A stretch of DNA of 8,702 bases from positions 1 through 8,702 of the forward strand of contig JALSPL010000423.1 in NCBI GenBank assembly GCA_026985975.1. Direction: 5' to 3'. The DNA is from Anaerolineae bacterium. Its GTDB lineage: Bacteria > Chloroflexota > Anaerolineae > J102. The translations under genes were made by a program, and so were the position numbers. Below the pieces are notes generated by a model, which had not been told where the DNA came from, did no database searches, and saw only the letters and a program-made list of their open reading frames with translations. Below are positions 5,854 through 8,702 of this stretch, piece after piece. How positions within the stretch are numbered: the stretch's first letter is position 1; the number at the start of each line of letters is the position of its first letter.

Positions 5854-7467
5854 ATGATTGATCTTATTCTCCACGACGCCCGCATTTACACCCAATGGCC
5901 CCAACATCCCTGGGCGCAAGCCATCGCCATCCAGCGAGGTCGAATCATCGCAGTAGGTGATGACGCCGATATCGAAGCCCTGGCCACGTCCAACACCCGC
6001 TTCATCGACGCCCGCGGTCGCCTGGTTTTGCCTGGTTTCACCGATAGCCACATCCATCTTTTCGATCTCGCCCGTCGGCAAGGACAACTTGCGCTCTATC
6101 ATACCCGCAGCCTGGCGCACGCCCTGGGGCAACTGCGAATTCACGCCATGGGCCTGCCGCCCGGCGCCTGGGCGTTAGGCTATGGCTGGAACGAAAGCCA
6201 ATGGCCCGAACGCCGATTCCCTACTCGCCTGGAGCTGGATGCCGTGACAGGCGACCGCCCCGCCATGATCTGGCGCACCGACCTGCATGCAGCCGTAGCC
6301 AACAGCGAAGCCCTGCGCCGCGCCGGCATCGGCCCCAACACGCCCGATCCTCCCTCCGGCGTCATCGACCGGGATGCAACGGGGCAGCCCACCGGCGTCC
6401 TGCGCGAGCTGGCCATCAATCTGGTGCGGGAAGTCATCCCCGCTATGGACGAAGCCGCCATCGCGGCCAACCTGCGGGCCGTGGCCGCAGACCTGCATAG
6501 CCTGGGCCTCGTCGCCGTTCATGATCAACGCATGAAGGACAACGCCAAAGAAGGCCCCGAGGCGCTGCGACTTTATCAGCGCCTGTCCGCCCGCAGCGAG
6601 CTGCCCCTGCGCATCAGTTGCAATCTCGAAGCAGCGCATCTTGACATGATCATCGAACTGGGATTACAGAGCGGCTTCGGAGATGAGTGGGTGCGTTTCG
6701 GGCATGTCAAACTGTTCGCAGACGGTTCGTTGGGCGCACGCACCGCCTGGATGCTGGAACCCTACGAAAACGATCCCCACAACACGGGCATGCCCCTCAC
6801 TCCTCCTGCAGAAATGGCGCGCATCATCCAGCGCGCCCATCGTCACGGCGTCGCCATCAGCATCCACGCCATCGGCGACCGGGCCAACCGCACCGTGTTG
6901 GATATTTTCGAGGAGGCCATCACCACGGGCAGCGACGCCCTACCTCTCATCCCCCATCGTATCGAGCACCTCCAGGCCATTCAGCCCGACGATCAACCCC
7001 GGTTGGCGAAACTGGGCCTGACCGCGTCGATGCAGCCATTGCACTGCACCGACGACATCCCCAACACCGATTTGCTATGGGGCCAACGCGGGCGCAACGC
7101 TTATCCCTTCCGCAATCTGCTGGACGCGGGCGTGACGCTGGCTTTCGGCTCCGACGCCCCCGTGGCCGACCCCAACCCCTGGTGGGGCATTCACGCTGCG
7201 GTCACCCGCCAGCAACGTAAAGGCTATCCTGCGGGCGGCTGGCACCCGGAACAACATTTGAGCGTAGAAGAAGCGGTGCGGGCCTACACCCTGGGCCCGG
7301 CCCGGGCCATCGGTCAAGACCATCAACAAGGCCGCCTGGCGCCCGGTTACCTCGCCGACCTCATCCTGCTGGATCGAGACATCTTCATCATTCCGCCCAG
7401 CGCATTGCCCGAGACCCGGGTGCTGCTTACAATCCTGGACGGCAAAATTGTGCATCAACGCGCGTAG
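5854..7467 (+). CDS. YtcJ-type metal-dependent amidohydrolase (Amidohydro_3 family)
   Basis: This 537-residue protein has the composite architecture of YtcJ/N-substituted formamide deformylase-like hydrolases, which cleave amide or related C-N bonds with a bound metal. The beta-sandwich start MIDLILHDARIYT leads to PGFTDSHIHLF (60-70) with metal ligands His66 and His68. VKLFADGSLGARTAW follows (Lys286, Asp290), then SIHAIGDRANRT (His338), HRIEH (368-372) and FGSDAPVADPNPWWG (Asp434). The closing LAPGYLADLILLDRD strand returns to the sandwich. All expected metal-site residues are present, so it should be active. The frame is open further upstream, but through the terminator; ATG 5854 starts exactly at the conserved N-terminus, though no clear Shine-Dalgarno precedes it. 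There is no signal peptide, so it is cytoplasmic. The substrate cannot be predicted, because family members act on very different compounds. Confidence 0.9.
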   Translation: MIDLILHDARIYTQWPQHPWAQAIAIQRGRIIAVGDDADIEALATSNTRFIDARGRLVLPGFTDSHIHLFDLARRQGQLALYHTRSLAHALGQLRIHAMGLPPGAWALGYGWNESQWPERRFPTRLELDAVTGDRPAMIWRTDLHAAVANSEALRRAGIGPNTPDPPSGVIDRDATGQPTGVLRELAINLVREVIPAMDEAAIAANLRAVAADLHSLGLVAVHDQRMKDNAKEGPEALRLYQRLSARSELPLRISCNLEAAHLDMIIELGLQSGFGDEWVRFGHVKLFADGSLGARTAWMLEPYENDPHNTGMPLTPPAEMARIIQRAHRHGVAISIHAIGDRANRTVLDIFEEAITTGSDALPLIPHRIEHLQAIQPDDQPRLAKLGLTASMQPLHCTDDIPNTDLLWGQRGRNAYPFRNLLDAGVTLAFGSDAPVADPNPWWGIHAAVTRQQRKGYPAGGWHPEQHLSVEEAVRAYTLGPARAIGQDHQQGRLAPGYLADLILLDRDIFIIPPSALPETRVLLTILDGKIVHQRA

Positions 7468-7472
7468 CGCGT
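7458..7472. terminator. hairpin spanning the two convergent stop codons
   Basis: ACGCGC (7458-7463) and GCGCGT (7467-7472) form a perfect 6-bp stem with a GTA loop. The hairpin covers the amidohydrolase TAG and reaches the first base of the toxin stop on the other strand. Being symmetric, it could slow polymerase from both sides. It has no T-tract in either direction, so it is at best a weak or rho-assisted terminator. Confidence 0.35.
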
Positions 7473-7885
7473 CAATCGCTCCCCAGCCACAACAACTCTA
7501 TCACATGCGCCGCCTGCTTGAACTCCGGGTCCCCCGTCACCACCGGACACCCGAGCTCCTGCGCCGCAGCAATGGCGAAGGCGTCGGCGTAAGAGAGGGG
7601 ATAGCGGGCCTTGATTTTGGCCGCATTCAGAATGCGTTGCTGCGTTGCCTCCACCAGTTCAATCTGGATGGCTTGCATATAAGCCACAGCCGCATTCGCA
7701 TCCCGTTCACCTTTCCTCCGCACCATGAGATAATACACCTCGCCCCAATTGATCGTCGTCATATAAAGATTACATTCGCCGCGTAAAGAGGCTTCCAACA
7801 ACGCAACAACTTCTTGATACCCTGGCTGCTCCAGAAGCACAGAAATGATTGCATAGCTATCAAGAACAAAACAGCTTTGGGACAT
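7472..7885 (-). CDS. vapC: VapC-type toxin, PIN-domain ribonuclease
   Basis: This 137-residue PIN-domain protein carries the four acidic residues that bind Mg2+/Mn2+ in VapC ribonucleases: Asp9 (CFVLDSYAII), Glu49 (NWGEVYYL), Asp101 (SYADAFAIAAA) and Asp119 (VTGDPEFK). VapC toxins cut specific RNAs, often tRNAs, when not neutralised by the partner antitoxin. The full length and intact active site suggest a functional toxin. It is encoded 15 bp downstream of the antitoxin on the same strand. ATG 7885 is favoured because AGGGG lies 8 nt upstream; in-frame GTG codons at 7891 and 7894 would add two or three residues but are too close to that site. It is convergent with the amidohydrolase, with only 4 bp between the stops. 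Base composition is less GC-rich than the flanking genes, which fits horizontal acquisition. Confidence 0.88.
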   Translation of the reverse strand: MSQSCFVLDSYAIISVLLEQPGYQEVVALLEASLRGECNLYMTTINWGEVYYLMVRRKGERDANAAVAYMQAIQIELVEATQQRILNAAKIKARYPLSYADAFAIAAAQELGCPVVTGDPEFKQAAHVIELLWLGSD

Positions 7886-7900
7886 CGCCACCACCCCTCA

Positions 7901-8194
7901 TCACAGCATCTCTGCCATAGGCTTCAATTTTTCGGCGGATGACCATTGCCGAAAAGTTTCTTCATCCCGTTCCACTTCTTTCCGCCGTTCATCCAAAAGG
8001 TCCTGAAGTAATTCAGGCGCATCCTTGAACATGCCAGTCAGGGCGGCGACAGGATCGTCAGGAATCGGAACAATCTGAATGCCTTCTTCAAGTCCAAAGA
8101 AAGAGACCTTGGAGCCAGGCTTAATTCCATATTTTTTTCGCAAATCGGCAGGGATAACAATCCCGCCCTTTTGGGAAACTGTTACAGCTTTCAT
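7901..8194 (-). CDS. AbrB/MazE/SpoVT-type antitoxin (VapB-like)
   Basis: The 97-residue protein begins with a swapped-hairpin AbrB DNA-binding domain: MKAVTVSQKGGIVIPADLRK (1-20), then KYGIKPGSKVSFFGLEEGI and a final IQIVPI strand. The C-terminal half (about 45-97) is predicted helical and rich in charged residues (LLDERRKEVERDEETFRQW), which is the usual toxin-binding tail. Such antitoxins neutralise the cognate PIN toxin and repress their own promoter as a dimer or a complex. It is the first gene of the pair, followed after 15 bp by the toxin. ATG 8194 has GGAGAA (8203-8208 on this strand) with an 8-nt gap. The operon is probably autoregulated through the inverted repeat over the -10 element. 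Confidence 0.88.
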   Translation of the reverse strand: MKAVTVSQKGGIVIPADLRKKYGIKPGSKVSFFGLEEGIQIVPIPDDPVAALTGMFKDAPELLQDLLDERRKEVERDEETFRQWSSAEKLKPMAEML

Positions 8195-8213
8195 GGCGTC
8201 AATTCTCCAGAAG

Positions 8214-8240
8214 GTTATATTTCTTCACAAAAAGTATAAC
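8214..8240. promoter_or_regulatory. candidate antitoxin operator (inverted repeat)
   Basis: GTTATA (8214-8219) and TATAAC (8235-8240) are perfect inverted copies with centres 21 bp apart, about two helical turns. The right arm overlaps the -10 hexamer of the toxin-antitoxin promoter. That spacing and position are what autorepression by a dimeric or tetrameric AbrB-type antitoxin would need. Confidence 0.4.
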
Positions 8241-8261
8241 AAAATTATCTTTTTGCGTCAA
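8233..8261 (-). promoter_or_regulatory. sigma-70-type promoter of the toxin-antitoxin operon
   Basis: On the minus strand TTGACG (8261-8256) and TATACT (8238-8233) are separated by exactly 17 bp. Each hexamer has at most one or two mismatches to the consensus. The predicted transcript starts near 8226, about 30 nt before the antitoxin ATG. It is the strongest promoter match in the window. Its -35 element lies only 4 bp before the start of the divergent phosphatase-family gene. Confidence 0.75.
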
Positions 8262-8265
8262 TCAC

Positions 8266-8702
8266 ATGAAAATCATCACCTACAACATCCGCAACTGGCG
8301 GAACCATCAGGGCGAAAGCAACGTGCGGCAGGTGCTGGCGGCGTTGCGGACGGCGGATGCTGACGTTATCGGACTCAATGAAGCGCTGCATCCTCATCCC
8401 TCGCCCGACCCCGCCCTGCCCGCTCTGGACTTTCTGGCTCGCGAGCTGGGGATGCACGCTGTCTTCGGGCCATCCTTTCAGCCGCAGGACGCCTTTCATC
8501 GGCCCGAGGCGATGTCGGGCAATGCGTTGCTCAGCCGCTGGCCCATCCTGGCCGCGGCCGCTCACCATCTCACCCCGGTCATCACCCATCAACGCGGCCT
8601 GCTGGAGGCCCGCATCCTGCTGCCTGACAAGACGCCGATGACGTTTTATGTCACCCACCTGGAGCCAAAACGGGAGGATGTGCGGGTGGAGCAAGTGCGG
8701 GC
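8266..8702 (+). CDS. endonuclease/exonuclease/phosphatase family protein (partial, runs off the window)
   Basis: From ATG 8266 the frame stays open to the last base (145 complete codons). The start MKIITYNIRNW carries Asn7 of the EEP fold, and DADVIGLNEAL carries the metal-binding Glu39. NALLSRWPI and RGLLEARILL follow, and then the catalytic-strand motif FYVTHLE, placed as in DNase I-like hydrolases. Members cut phosphodiester or phosphomonoester bonds in nucleic acids, lipids or small molecules using Mg2+. The family often has Gln-Glu at the metal site; here Asn38 precedes Glu39. The C-terminal catalytic Asp and His motifs are beyond the window. No signal peptide is seen and no Shine-Dalgarno precedes the ATG. 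The gene is divergent from the toxin-antitoxin operon. The substrate is unknown. Confidence 0.82.
   Translation, partial: MKIITYNIRNWRNHQGESNVRQVLAALRTADADVIGLNEALHPHPSPDPALPALDFLARELGMHAVFGPSFQPQDAFHRPEAMSGNALLSRWPILAAAAHHLTPVITHQRGLLEARILLPDKTPMTFYVTHLEPKREDVRVEQVR

Noticed and set aside
8224..8250. Plus-strand promoter TTCACA ... TTATCT for the phosphatase-family gene
   Set aside because: The spacer is only 15 bp and both hexamers are poor matches in an AT-rich stretch. It is not strong enough to annotate.
1..8702. CRISPR array, tRNA, rRNA, transposase or phage genes
   Set aside because: No regularly spaced repeats, cloverleaf-like segments, rRNA-like sequence or recombinase/transposase motifs were seen on either strand.

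Overview
The window comes from a GC-rich bacterium. The gene content fits a Chloroflexota (Anaerolineae/Caldilineae-like) genome: coenzyme F420 genes with a stand-alone FbiB-type reductase, a secreted protein with a Sec signal peptide, GC-rich hairpin repeats between genes, and short 'TTCAGTGTTCGG'-type repeats. This placement is inferred from gene content and style, not from a marker gene.

Layout. Positions 1-77 may hold the last codons of an upstream gene. Positions 78-465 form a long non-coding stretch with a 124-bp composite hairpin repeat (127-250), a weak extended -10 promoter, and a 28-codon small ORF just before the first full gene. Positions 466-5739 look like one co-oriented transcription unit with overlapping or closely spaced genes: FbiB-like nitroreductase (466-1068), cofD (1059-2042), a PAPS-dependent sulfotransferase (2100-3137), cofC (3134-3736) and a large secreted protein with a C-terminal fibronectin-III-like domain (3733-5739). 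A clear rho-independent terminator follows at 5761-5788. A YtcJ-type metal-dependent amidohydrolase (5854-7467) comes next. Convergent to it is a VapC/AbrB-type toxin-antitoxin pair on the minus strand (7472-8194) with a near-consensus sigma-70 promoter. An endonuclease/exonuclease/phosphatase-family gene starts at 8266 and runs off the window.

How the genes fit together. CofC activates a phospho-acid (phosphoenolpyruvate, 2-phospholactate or similar) with GTP. CofD transfers that moiety to Fo, giving (dehydro-)F420-0. The nitroreductase is the likely FMN-dependent reductase that saturates dehydro-F420-0. The glutamyl ligase CofE and the Fo synthase are not in the window. The unexpected members are the sulfotransferase between cofD and cofC and the secreted protein joined to cofC by an ATGA overlap; their link to F420 is unknown.

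The toxin-antitoxin block is lower in GC than its surroundings and is bracketed by a 9-bp direct repeat (GCGTCAATC). Removing the block with one repeat copy would place the phosphatase-family gene 12 nt downstream of the amidohydrolase stop, which suggests the cassette was inserted into a former operon. I found no CRISPR array, tRNA, rRNA or transposase.
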